From the NCBI GenBank assembly GCA_947397865.1, contig OX377618.1, positions 155,030,524-155,094,523 on the forward strand: 64,000 nt of DNA, in the 5' to 3' direction. Positions 11,043 to 22,142 of the stretch are shown here, piece by piece; within the stretch, counting starts at the first letter, position 1; every line of letters starts with the position of its first letter. This DNA comes from Polietes domitor. Taxonomy: Eukaryota; Arthropoda; Insecta; Diptera; Muscidae. Position numbers and translations under genes: made by a program. Below the pieces are notes generated by a model. The model was not told the origin of the DNA. It saw only the letters and a program-made list of their open reading frames with translations, and made no database searches.

Positions 11043-12562
11043 TGAATGGTAAATCGATTCCGATTCTAATCGAGAATCGATTCTGAGGGCTCAAAAACGA
11101 TTCTTTTGGATTTTACATGTGCCAAACTTTATACTGGAATCGATTATCGATGCTTGGGAATCGAAATTTAATTTAATGAAAAAAAGTGTGGAATTGATAT
11201 AAAAAATTGACAGTGGTATAAAGGTTAGGAGCTTAATATGTACCAAACACTGGGATTTTCATACCTCCATTTGGATAAATTAAATTATTGCGTAAAAATA
11301 CATCCCAATGCTAGATAGATCGCTTGTAATGGAAATATCGGATAAAGTAGTAGACGATAATGATTAACCATATTATACAAAATATGCATAAATAAAATTG
11401 CCGATGGAAAAGTATTTTTAAGTGCTTATGGAAATATTATTTATACAGAATTGATCCATGTAGAAAGTTTTATTCAAAATGGAGAGAGTTTTCTATTATA
11501 ATATTATTTATATTTCGTGAAATAATGTATTATATGTTAGATAAACACGAATTGTTAGTAACACCAATAAAAAATCTAACATATACTGAAAATACGGTGA
11601 ATTAGTTCAGTCGATTTTTTCTTTATCATTGCTCACTACCAACAAAACAATTTCCTGAACTTTTGGATATCATTTACATTTTAATATCAAGATCTTCGAG
11701 AAAATCTGATATATTCATACCACATCGGTCATCGCTAAAATCGCATTTGACTAATGAAACTATCATTAGAACAACTTTTTATAGTTGTTTTCATGTTAGT
11801 GTTGATTAGAAAGTGTTAGTTTTGATGAAATAATACACAAAACTTGATCGAATTCATCAGTACTTAAAAGACCTCAAAATAAGTGACAAATGTCAAAACA
11901 TAGTCTAGGCGAAAAAAATGAGAAACTAACTTTAAAATACAATATCTCAAAAACGAAGAAAATCAATAATTTGAAATTTGTAGACAACTTTCTTCTAAAA
12001 ATATTAAAAAAATAAAAGTGTCCGCAGATTTCGAAATGTTAAATTTATTTTTAATTCCTAATAGTAAAGGTGAACATTAAATTATATATTTTTGCGATGA
12101 TATCATTCAATATATCGGAAAAAATCTATAAGAAAAACGTTTTCCAAAAACTATATATATTATATATTATTCAGAATAGTCGATTAAGGAAGAGCACCTT
12201 AGTGTAAAAGAATTAAAAAGGCGTAAAGTTCGGCCATGGCGATTCTTATATACTATCCACCATGGATTGGAGATATTTTTATGCAAATTTAAATAAATTT
12301 AAAGTTCGCTCTCGCTTGTAGGGAGATGCTATGAAAACATTTGGACAGCGTGTATATCGTTCTTAAGTACCCTAACTTTGTTATTGTGGGCATTTTCTGT
12401 ACTAGTTAGTTAAAATTATACCTCTCGAGATTTATGGTTAAACATTTCTACCGATTCCGATTAAGAATCGATTCTCAGGTCCGATTCTTCGATTCTAAGA
12501 ATCGGATTCAAAAATAGTTGATCGGGAATCGAGAATCGATTCTTGTCCTCGATTACCATTCA
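11043..12562. mobile_element. 1.5-kb inverted-terminal element rich in AATCGATTC palindromes
   Basis: Ends are TGAATGGTAAATCG at 11043 and CGATTACCATTCA at 12562, inverted to each other. Both terminal ~110 bp are dense in GAATCGATTC-like palindromes (11053-11165 and 12445-12550). The interior has no recognised transposase. It does contain a degraded hairpin end of family B (12213-12265). A clean target duplication is not visible. It may be a non-autonomous cut-and-paste element; hAT-like is only a guess. Confidence 0.55.
12213..12275 (+). repeat. Degraded family B hairpin end
   Basis: Reads AAGGCGTAAAGTTCGGCC then TATATACTATCCACCATGG, a diverged version of the B terminus. The palindrome is broken, and the rest of the element is absent. 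Confidence 0.5.
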
Positions 12563-12702
12563 CTAATATATACCCTCACTCTCGGAGAACATGTGTATTG
12601 AATGTGACTTAAATTTTACTTAGTGCCGGATTATGTGTGTGAAAGGTACTGGAAGTTTGTGGCAATTGGATCCAGGTTCAACATTCGTAAATAATTGTAA
12701 AA

Positions 12703-15700
12703 CAAGTAAGGAAAGGCTATAGTCGGGCGGGGCCGACTCTATGATACACTCCACTTTCAATCCGAATACAATTTCATTCGGTGAAAAAGTGAAAACGGGA
12801 AGGATTTTTGTATCCTGTAAATGTATGTGTTTGACAAAAAATGTTAAATCGGAAAGGACATTTGTATGGGGGTATATTGAAATCTGGAACGAAATAGGTG
12901 AAATATAATATGTATAGTTTGGCCAACATCGGTTAAACATTTGGGAGCAACATTTGTATTTGCGCTATATCTAAATCTGAACCGATCTTACCCACTTTCA
13001 CCATAGTTTTTTTTTACTTGGATTATAATTTTTACTTGGATTATAAGCTGTTGTGCCAAATTTAAAGAAAATCGAGTACAATGTTGTTTCTAAAGCGGCA
13101 AAAGTCAAATCGGGAGCTACATTTGTTTGGGGGCTATATCTAAATCTGAACCAATCATACCCAATTTTTGCATAGGTGTTTATAGTTGGATTATAAGATG
13201 TTGTGCCAAATTTAAAGAAAATCGGGTACAATATGTGGTTTCTAGGGCGGAAAATGTCAAATCGGGAGCGAAATTTGTATGGGAGCTATATCTAAATCTG
13301 AACCGATCTTACCCAATTTTTGCATAGGTGTTTATAGTTGGATTATAAGATGTTGTGCCAAATTTAAAGAAAATCGGGTACAATATGTGGTTTCTAGAGC
13401 GGAAAATGTCAAATCGGGAGCGACATTTGTATGGGAGCTATATCTAAATCTGAACCGATCTTACCCAATTTTGGCATAGGTATTTCTAGTTGGATTAAAA
13501 GATGTTGTGCCAAATTTAAAGAAAATCGGGTACAATATGTGGTTTCTAGAGCGGAAAATGTCAAATCGGGAGCGACATTTGTATGGGAGCTATATCTAAA
13601 TCTGAACCGATCTTACCCAATTTTTGCACAGGTGTTTATAGTTGGATTATAAGATGTTGTGCTAAATTTAAAGAAAATCGGGTACAATATGTGGTTTCTA
13701 GAGCAGAAAATGTCAAATCGGGAGCGACATTTGTATGGGGGCTATATCTAAATCTGAACCGATCTTACCCAATTTTTGCACAGGTGTTTATAGTTGGATT
13801 ATAAGATGTTGTGCCAAATTTAAAGAACATCGGGTACAATATGTGGTTTCTAGAGCGGAAAATGTCAAATCGGGAGCGACATTTGCATGGGAGCTATATC
13901 TAAATCTGAACCGATCTTACCCAATTTTTGCATAGGTGTTTCTAGTTGGATTGTAAGATGTTGTGTCAAATTTAAAGAAAATCGGGTACAATATGTCATC
14001 TCTAGAGCGGAAAATGTCAAATCGAGAGCGACATTTGTATGGGAGCTATATCTAAATCTGAACCGATCTTACCCAATTTTTGCATAGGTGTTTATAGTTG
14101 GATTATGAGATGTTGTGCCAAATTTAAAGAACATCGGGTACAATATGTGGTTTCTAGAGCGGAAAATGTCAAATCGGGAGCGACATTTGCATGGGAGCTA
14201 TATCTAAATCTGAACCGATCTTACCCAATTTTTGCATAGGTGTTTCTAGTTGGATTATAAGATGTTGTGCCAAATTTAAAGAAAATCGGGTACAATATGT
14301 GGTTTCTAGAGCGGAAAATGTCAAATCGGGAGCGACATTTGTATGGGAGCTATATCTAAATCTGAACCGATCTTACCCAATTTTGGCATAGGTATTTCTA
14401 GTTGGATTGTAAGATGTTGTGTTAAATTTAAAGAAAATCGGGTACAATATGTCGTTTCTAGAGCGGAAAATTTCAAATCGGGAGCGACATTTGTATGGGG
14501 GCTATATCTAAATCTGAACCGATCTTACCCAATTTTTGCATAGGTGTTTCTAGTTGGATTATAAGATGTTGTGCCAAATTTAAAGAAAATCGGGTACAAT
14601 ATGTAGTTTCTAGAGCGGAAAATGTCAAATCGGGAGCGACATTTGTATGGGAGCTATATCTAAATCTGAACCGATCTTACCCAATTTTGGCATAGGTATT
14701 TCTAGTTGGATTGTAAGATGTTGTGTTAAATTTAAAGAAAATCGGGTACAATATGTCGTTTCTAGAGCGGAAAATGTCAAATCGGGAGCGATATTTGTAT
14801 GGGAGCTATATCTAAATCTGAACCGATCTTACCCAATTTTGGCATAGGTATTTCTAGTTGGATTAAAAGATGTTGTGCCAAATTTAAAGAAAATCGGGTA
14901 CAATATGTGGTTTCTAGAGCGGAAAATGTCAAATCGGGAGCGACATTTGTATGGGAGCTATATCTAAATCTGAACCGATCTTACCCAATTTTTGCACAGG
15001 TGTTTATAGTTGGATTATAAGATGTTGTGCTAAATTTAAAGAAAATCGGGTACAATATGTGGTTTCTAGAGCAGAAAATGTCAAATCGGGAGCGACATTT
15101 GTATGGGGGCTATATCTAAATCTGAACCGATCTTACCCAATTTTTGCATAGGTGTTTATAGTTGGATTATAAGATGTTGTGCCAAATTTAAAGAACATCG
15201 GGTACAATATGTGGTTTCTAGAGCGGAAAATGTCAAATCGGGAGCGACATTTGCATGGGAGCTATATCTAAATCTGAACCGATCTTACCCAATTTTTGCA
15301 TAGGTGTTTCTAGTTGGATTGTAAGATGTTGTGTCAAATTTAAAGAAAATCGGGTACAATATGTCATCTCTAGAGCGGAAAATGTCAAATCGAGAGCGAC
15401 ATTTGTATGGGAGCTATATCTAAATCTGAACCGATCTTACCCAATTTTTGCATAGGTGTTTATAGTTGGATTATGAGATGTTGTGCCAAATTTAAAGAAC
15501 ATCGGGTACAATATGTGGTTTCTAGAGCGGAAAATGTCAAATCGGGAGCGACATTTGCATGGGAGCTATATCTAAATCTGAACCGATCTTACCCAATTTT
15601 TGCATAGGTGTTTCTAGTTGGATTATAAGATGTTGTGCCAAATTTAAAGAAAATCGGGTACAATATGTGGTTTCTAGAGCGGAAAATGTCAAATCGGGAG

Positions 15701-16480
15701 CGACATTTGTATGGGAGCTATATCTAAATCTGAACCGATCTTACCCAATTTTGGCATAGGTATTTCTAGTTGGATTGTAAGATGTTGTGTTAAATTTAAA
15801 GAAAATCGGGTACAATATGTCGTTTCTAGAGCGGAAAATTTCAAATCGGGAGCGACATTTGTATGGGGGCTATATCTAAATCTGAACCGATCTTACCCAA
15901 TTTTTGCATAGGTGTTTCTAGTTGGATTATAAGATGTTGTGCAAAATTTAAAGAAAATCGGGTACAATATGTAGTTTCTAGAGCGGAAAATGTCAAATCG
16001 GGAGCGACATTTGTATGGGAGCTATATCTAAATCTGAACCGATCTTACCCAATTTTGGCATAGGTATTTCTAGTTGGATTGTAAGATGTTGTGTTAAATT
16101 TAAAGAAAATCGGGTACAATATGTCGTTTCTAGAGCGGAAAATGTCAAATCGGGAGCGATATTTGTATGGGGGCTATATCTAAATCTGAACCGATTTGCC
16201 TCAAATTAAATAGCGTTCGTCCTTGGTCCACAAAACTTACTTGTGCCAATTTTTGTTAAGATCGGACTATAAGTGCGATCTGTAGTTTGATTACAACAAT
16301 AGATGGACAGACAGACGGACAGACAGACAGACAGACGGACAGACGGACAGACGGACATTGCTAAATCGACTCAGAAAGTGATTCTAAGTCCATCGGTATG
16401 CTTAACAATGGGTCTATCCCGCTTCCTTTTGGGTGTTACAAACAAATGCACAAAGCCATAATACTCTCGTGGAGTGTATA
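12703..16480 (+). mobile_element. Family A Helitron-like element, copy A3, with expanded 152-bp array
   Basis: Begins CAAGTAAGG at 12703, with an 18-bp palindrome at 12721-12738 and ATACACTCCAC at about 12744. It ends ...CTCGTGGAGTGTATA at 16480. Between lie the pre-repeat segment, the 152-bp array, then a GACAGACAGACGGAC microsatellite at 16311-16356. The flanks join without duplication into the E1 sequence seen whole near 22960. No transposase or Rep/Hel protein is encoded, so it would depend on an autonomous partner elsewhere. Confidence 0.65.
12960..16205 (+). repeat. Tandem array of about 21 units of 152 bp (satellite-like)
   Basis: Exact 152-bp spacing is seen at 13127, 13279, 13431 and so on to 16015 and 16167. 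Each unit carries the blocks TATCTAAATCTGAACCGATC, TTGGATTATAAGATGTTGTG, AATCGGGTACAATATGTGG and CAAATCGGGAGCGACATTTG. Variant bases define a nine-unit block, 13431-14798, repeated as 14799-16166. Every unit contains a ~66-codon open frame, but 152 is not a multiple of three, so frames do not run on and I treat the array as noncoding. The first unit (12970-13126) has a small internal duplication near 13012-13045. Confidence 0.9.
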
Positions 16481-18088
16481 AACATGATCAAATATGAAAT
16501 CCATGCACCGGAGGAGTTATAAAGGATTTAATTTTACCTAGGGTAGAGAAAATTGTGTGGAAGGTACTAGAAGGGGCGTGGCTAAAGCATAGATATTCTT
16601 TAGGTTTAATGTGATTATAAAAACATTTTCAAATATAAAATCGGTTTTATTTTAATTTTGTATGCCACTTTGTGTGGAAGGGTGACAATATCGCCTATAT
16701 TTCAAGTGTATCAAACGTCCATAAAAGCAGAGTATTCCGACCATACGTATATAAGTTATAAGATCTTTTTTTAGGTAGGGGAGTAGCAAAACTGCCATAT
16801 CTTACACGCTTAAAGTTCTTATACAAATGTTTACAAATGTACATATACCAAAATATCAGACTATACGTGGGGAAGTTACATTGGTATTTTACGTAGGAAT
16901 ATGGAAATTTGTGTGGGAGGTACCAGAAGGTGCGTGGCAATTTCGCCCATCTTCGAACTTAAACTAAGTTTGGGGAAAATATTACCATGTGCAAAGTTTG
17001 AATTGATTCCTTACCTCCTTTTGAGAGTTATCGTGTACACCAGCCAGCCAGACGGACGGACGGACGGACATGGCTCAAACATCTTAAAATGTTATGAAAC
17101 GGACATTCATCTTAAGTCAATCATTCAATGCGTTACACTTTTTTTCTGTACCAAATGATATATACCCTCCTACTCTGTAGAGTGAGGTTTTTGCCCAAAG
17201 TCATGCACTTTTTTATGGGCCCCAAAGATTTGGGCATCGGTGACAGTTTTTACATTTTGGAATTTACACTATTTAAGCAAAGTTGTAGCTCTTGTTATAA
17301 AGAACAAAAGTTGTGAACATATAAAATCAAAAAAACTTCATATTCAAGGTGAAAATCGCAAAAAAACTTTAAGAAACTTTAACCTTTTTCCCCTGTTCAG
17401 GTCCATAGGTAGCAAACCGTTCAAAATTCAAGGAAACAATCAACTACAAAAATGTACCTAAGATCTCAATAAACAATTTTCTTCCTAGGAATGATTCTTA
17501 ACATCGTTGAGGTAGCAAAAATATATCTTGCAGGACTGTTTATGTTAATGGTCAGTCCGACTACAGTGCGTATGAGTGATATTATCCTAATCAAGAGCAC
17601 GTATACGCCACATACACACACTACAGCCTATAAGATGTATTCGACGACAAAAGGTGCTGGGCAAAAATGAAAACAATTTTTAATTTTTTTAATGTTTCTA
17701 CAAACTTATCGACTAAGGAGGAGTTTAATCAATATGTTTTGTTTCACAAATGTTGGAAGACTATCAAACTTATTTGAAGAAATGAGCTAGCGAAGCAAGT
17801 CTACTTCGTCGAAAAACAACTTATATGTTCTCTTGAACTCACCAAATTAAAAGATTATTTTCCTTTTTAAACTTTTTTCTGATTTGATGACTGCAAACTT
17901 AGCAAAATAAATCAATATTTGCACACTGCATATTCAAATTGTCAGATGGCGATGTTGTGTGCGAATTATGATGTAGCACTTCTTCTATAACTGAGATCAT
18001 AGGCACATTTTTGTAGTTGATTATTTCCTTGAATTTTGAACGGTTTTTTCGCGATTTTGACCTTGAAGATGAAGTTTTTTATTTTATA

Positions 18089-18984
18089 AAGGGTGTCCCA
18101 AGAAGAACGCAATTTTTAAATCTGGCAACATTCGAAGTGTCATTGTTTGACATTTGAACAATTGTTATTGTTTGTTAGTAGAAGGTACGAGGTTAGTAAA
18201 AATGGAGCGCTACACGAATGAACAACGCATTCTCATTGTGAAATTGTTTTACCAAAATGGTGAAAGTTTTGCGGCTACAGTTCGCAAATTGCGATCAATT
18301 TGGGGTCACAATAATGCTCCAAAAGAGTCAACTGTAAAGAGATTAATGGATAAATTTGCCGAAACTGGGTCTGTTAGTGATGTAAAGACAACAATGCGCC
18401 ATCGACCAGGTCGATCGACCGAAAATGTCGCAGCTGTACGTGATGATGTCGCTCAAACTCCATCCACCTCAATTCGACACCGAGCTCAGCAAATTGGTGT
18501 CTCCAAATCCACTTTGCAGCGAATTTTGACGAAAGATTTGCATCTTCATGCATTGACTCAGGAACTGAAGCCAACTGACCATGGACAGCGAAGGGAGTTC
18601 GTTAATTGGGTATTGGAGAGACAACATGAAAATGCTGATTTTGCCGATAAAATCATCTTCAGTGACGAGGCCCATTTTCATCTTGATGGCTTCGTCAATA
18701 GGCAGAATTGTCGCATTTGGGGTGCGGAAAATCCTCGCCTTAAAAGACGAAATTGGACGCTGCATTAATGAAATGCCGCAGCATTCATGCAAAACGGTCA
18801 TTGAAAATATCATTAAAAGATCGCGTGCATGCCAGCAAAGCCGCGGCGGCCATCTGCACGATATATTGTTCCATACATAACCTCATTCTGTCTACTTTAC
18901 GATATAATAAAGTTTCACGATTTTTTCTTAAATATCTGTGTTTTATTTAAAATTAAAAAATTGCGCTCTTCTTGGGACACCCTT
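18089..18984 (+). mobile_element. Internally deleted DD41D Tc1/mariner element (896 bp)
   Basis: Terminal inverted repeats are AAGGGTGTCCCAAGAAG at 18089 and the complement ending at 18984, flanked by TA (18087-18088 and 18985-18986). It encodes the start and the end of a transposase but lacks the middle. The 128-bp elements at 38574 and 40792 are shorter, inverted derivatives of the same family. Confidence 0.9.
18202..18880 (+). pseudogene. Truncated DD41D mariner transposase
   Basis: Start at ATG 18202 (MERYTNEQRILIVKLFY), giving a paired helix-turn-helix DNA-binding region over about residues 1-60 and a second one around SIRHRAQQIGVSKSTLQRI. The catalytic domain begins with IIFSDEAHFHLDGF (first Asp) and CRIWGAENPR. 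An internal deletion then removes the segment carrying the second and third catalytic Asp residues and shifts the frame, so the first frame stops at 18768. The C-terminal segment (QSRGGHLHDI) continues in another frame to 18880. A family member would be about 340-350 residues. This copy can bind DNA at most and cannot catalyse transposition. Confidence 0.88.
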
Positions 18985-19884
18985 TATGTTCATTATGACA
19001 AGAGCTACAACTTTGCCTTAGAGAGTAAATCAAAATTACAAACGGTTTGCATGATATGAGCCTGAGAAAATGATCACTTTTTTGCTAAAGAGACACCGAG
19101 GCCTGCCTTCGGCAGGGTATGTCCAAGGACGCTGAAAACTTTTACTTTGCGCAGTCGGCTTTGGACATGCTTCATAGACCAAAGGCCGTCAACGCAAGAA
19201 ACCTATACAATGCGTAGCCGTCTTTTCACATAACCCATATAAGAAAATCTCAAAACCCGGCCTTCGGGCCGCATTGTAGAAAACCTTTACTGTAGCCGGT
19301 TTTGGACATATCCCATAGGAGAAAATATCAAAACTCGGCCATAGCCGTCTACGTGGGAATATTGGGGGTTTTGGGCAATATGTCGCAAATTTGGGTTTTA
19401 TGGTTTTATATCTGTGTTTTATTTAAAATTAAAAAATTGCGCTCTTCTTGGGACACCCTTTATGTTCATTATGACAAGAGCTACAACTTTGCCTTAGAGA
19501 GTAAATCAAAATTACAAACGGTTTGCATGATATGAGCCTGAGAAAATGATCACTTTTTTGCTAAAGAGACACCGAGGCCTGCCTTCGGCAGGGTATGTCC
19601 AAGGACGCTGAAAACTTTTACTTTGCGCAGTCGGCTTTGGACATGCTTCATAGACCAAAGGCCGTCAACGCAAGAAACCTATACAATGCGTAGCCGTCTT
19701 TTCACATAACCCATATAAGAAAATCTCAAAACCCGGCCTTCGGGCCGCATTGTAGAAAACCTTTACTGTAGCCGGTTTTGGACATATCCCATAGGAGAAA
19801 ATATCAAAACTCGGCCATAGCCGTCTACGTGGGAATATTGGGGGTTTTGGGCAATATGTCGCAAATTTGGGTTTTATGACGGTC
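18933..19884 (+). repeat. 476-bp tandem duplication
   Basis: Sequence from about 18933 to 19408 recurs at 19409-19884 with essentially no changes (offset 476). The unit begins inside the last ~50 bp of the mariner element, so the second copy carries an orphan mariner right end at about 19431-19460. The break points share TTTTAT-like sequence. Confidence 0.9.
19095..19345. repeat. GC-rich hairpin-bearing diverged repeats
   Basis: In an AT-rich setting this block contains palindromes CCTGCCTTCGGCAGG (19102-19116) and CGGCCTTCGGGCCG (19258-19271), plus imperfect ~75-85-bp units that share 'agccg..tttggacat..cccata'. Everything is repeated 476 bp later by the tandem duplication. No coding frame was recognised. 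Confidence 0.6.
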
Positions 19885-19985
19885 CCAGGATTGGGCTTTA
19901 TAGCTTTGGGCGTTAGAGATTTGGGTGTTGTTGCCTAGAAATAATGTCACAATGCCCAAATGATACGACATATTGCCCAAAAATC
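19850..19985. repeat. Inverted repeat around TTGGGCAATATGTCG
   Basis: TTGGGCAATATGTCG near 19847 is matched by CGACATATTGCCCAA near 19966, separated by about 100 bp rich in 'TTGGG' words. It is probably the edge of a small fold-back element. Confidence 0.6.
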
Positions 19986-20177
19986 GATAAATTTTACAAC
20001 AACACAATCAATGCAACGTTTTTGGTCTTAATGACATTTTCAATTTGGGCGTTATGACTGTACGCCAGTTCCTAAGTAGCTTTCATAATAAAGTCCTTTA
20101 ATTGATTTTAAGCTGGTACCATCGATCGATGAGAGTACAGACATTAAATATACCTACGACAAAAATTTTAATTAAAA

Positions 20178-21614
20178 CAAGTAAAAACGGCGTTAAGTTC
20201 GGCCGGGCCGAACTTTATATACCCTCCACCATGGATTGCTCTCCACAGAGGTTGTCGGTTTCCGTAGAACTGCAGTAATATTACAGGAAAATATAATTTT
20301 TTTAATATACCCAAACCAGAACAAATACAAATATGGAAAAAATAATTTTATAAATAAATATAATATTATAATTATTTCAAACCATTACTTATTTCAAATC
20401 AAAAAATAAATATTCTTTATTTATATTTTCAAAAAGCTTAAATACCATAAATATAGTGGGTGCGACAGTTAGTTGTATTTCCATTCGATTTTAATTCCAA
20501 AAGTACAAATTTTGAAAATCCATTATCTGACGTACATAGTGCAAACTAACCTAACTTCATGATTCAACCAATTAAGAATTTGGAAAAAAAATTGTTATTT
20601 TGCGCGTCTATGCAGTCAGAGGAATGTATACACTGAATTGCATGATTCCAGCTGCGGCCATTTGGTTGGTACCATTTTTACCCCCTTGACGTTTCTACGC
20701 AATTAGAATTTCATCATTCTAGCTGTAGTCGTTTAGTTGGTACTATTAGTATCCCCTTTTTCCATTTTAACCCCAAAAAGTACGAATTTCGAAAAATTCG
20801 CAGCTAGAGTCATGAAATTCGGAGTATTTTTATCCCCTTTTTTCATTTTAACCCCAAAAAGTACGAATTTCGAAAAATCTGTTTATTTTAATTGTCTACG
20901 CAATCAGATGAATCTATATAAAAATCCTACACGGATTACTTGTCTATGCAATCAGAGGAATGTATACACCGACTTTCATTATTCTAGGTACAGCCGTTTG
21001 GTTGGTACCATTTTTATCCATATATTCCCATTTTACCCCTTAAAAGTACGAATTTGGAAAAAATACTTTTATATTATGTATCTACTCAATTAGAGGAATG
21101 TACACACCAAATTTCGTGTTTCTAGCTGTTGTAGTTTAATATGTACCATTTTTATCCCTTTTTTGTCCCATTTCACCTTCTACAAATAAGAATCACTTTA
21201 TGGTGCACGTTTTTGCTATAAGGGGAATGCGCGTACCAAATATCAAGCAAATATAAACAGACATATTCAAAAAACATGATTAAATACGCCAAATATTAGG
21301 GATTATTATGGGTGTTTTTAGTCCTTGAGAGGGAAAATTTTTTCCCTTTGGGCCGATTTCGCCCCATTTCAATCCCAACCGATCTACGACTATAAGACGC
21401 ATTTATGGAATATTTGAACGTCCTAGCTCCTTTCGTTTAGATGCTAGCGTGCTTTCAACAGACGGACAGACGGACGGGCATGGCTAGATCGTCTTTGAAT
21501 TTTATGACGATCAAGAATATATATACTTTATAGGGTCTCAGGTCGATATTTCAAGATGTTACAAACGGAATGACAAAGTTAGTATACCCCCATCCTGGTG
21601 GTGGAGGGTATAAA
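20178..21614 (+). mobile_element. Family B Helitron-like element, copy B4 (full length)
   Basis: Runs from CAAGTAAAAACGG with the perfect palindrome AGTTCGGCCGGGCCGAACT at 20196-20214 to CCTGGTGGTGGAGGGTATA at about 21613. The interior has repeated 'gtacgaatttcgaaaaat' plus 'cagaggaatgtatac' blocks roughly 120-150 bp apart, then GACGGACAGACGGACGGG near 21461. No transposase is encoded. A- and T-rich sequence flanks both ends and no target duplication is seen. Confidence 0.7.
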
Positions 21615-21849
21615 AAAATATTAAAAAATATTAATTGGACAAAAGATCAACATGAAAAATACACCGGAAAGCATGATGAAATATTTTGCAACTCATTATT
21701 AAACAATTCAAAATTTTTTTTCGGAGGGTGATGGGAACTTTTTTATTTGTAATGATCACGACCCAGCCTAACGTATATATACTCAAAATATTACATGCCG
21801 GTAAATATCCAAATTCGTAATCCGATGCATTTTCAGGTATGAAAATGAG

Positions 21850-22142
21850 CTTTCCGTCTTTATACGCACATATATATCATTTGGGACACATGAAAAGTGC
21901 AACGCATTGATGAAACTTGAGAACCGAAGTATGTTTGAACCAAATCCTTTCCACGACTTTTTAAGCTGTTTGTTGAAGACGAAATTTCCCTAACATAGTT
22001 TAAGTTCGAAGATGGGCAAAATTGGCACGCCCTTTCCAAAAACTCCCACACAAATGCTCCATATTCCTATGTAAAATAAAAACCACTGTTACACACACAT
22101 GGATATTAGGAATCAGTTTTATTTTCATGTTCGATACCGTTT
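21850..22142 (-). repeat. Family E partial copy E2
   Basis: Carries the 'catttgggacacatgaaaag' type terminus and the 'gtttaagttcgaagatgggc' and 'tcccacacaaatgctccata' blocks of family E, then stops where E3 starts. It is a truncated copy immediately adjacent to E3. Confidence 0.6.

Larger units (their letters stand above)
12563..17195 (+). mobile_element. Family E repeat, copy E1, split by A3
   Basis: The left part (about 12563-12702) and right part (16481-17195) together align, in inverse orientation, with the uninterrupted copy at 22143-23060. Landmarks are the 'ggaggtactggaagtttg' block, the ATGATCAAATATGAA block and the microsatellite GGACGGACGGACGGAC near 17052. It ends with the inverted pair ATACCCTC/GAGTGAGG close to 17160-17190. 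The repeated 'ggtac.tcc.acacaaat' blocks sit about 150 bp apart. No ORF. The architecture resembles families A and B. Confidence 0.6.
17258..19047. repeat. Large inverted repeat, ~200-bp arms, right arm split by a mariner
   Basis: Left arm 17258-17471; right arm 17985-18088 continuing at 18985-19047. Shared landmarks are GTAGCTCTTGTTATAA / ATGACAAGAGCTAC and TTCAAAATTCAAGGAAACAA / its complement. The left arm has an extra ~50 bp near 17365-17410. The deleted DD41D element sits at a TA in the right arm. The loop (17472-17984) is AT-rich with no recognised gene. Confidence 0.75.

Noticed and set aside
13127..16209. About 20 overlapping 66-73-codon frames that look like a repeated protein family (MGAISKSEP...)
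   Set aside because: They arise because each 152-bp unit lacks stops in one frame. The unit length is not divisible by three, frames overlap their neighbours, and the same units occur in noncoding family A copies elsewhere.
13127..16209. CRISPR-like regular array
   Set aside because: There are no unique spacers; the whole 152-bp unit repeats, and the context is a eukaryotic transposon.
20737..21093. Leu/Phe-rich frames of 60-118 codons in B elements (also 31757-32041, 38386-38574, 41073-41351, 63618-63944)
   Set aside because: They follow the repeated 'gaggaatgtatac' blocks, change frame between copies and have no motif; they are by-products of noncoding repeats.
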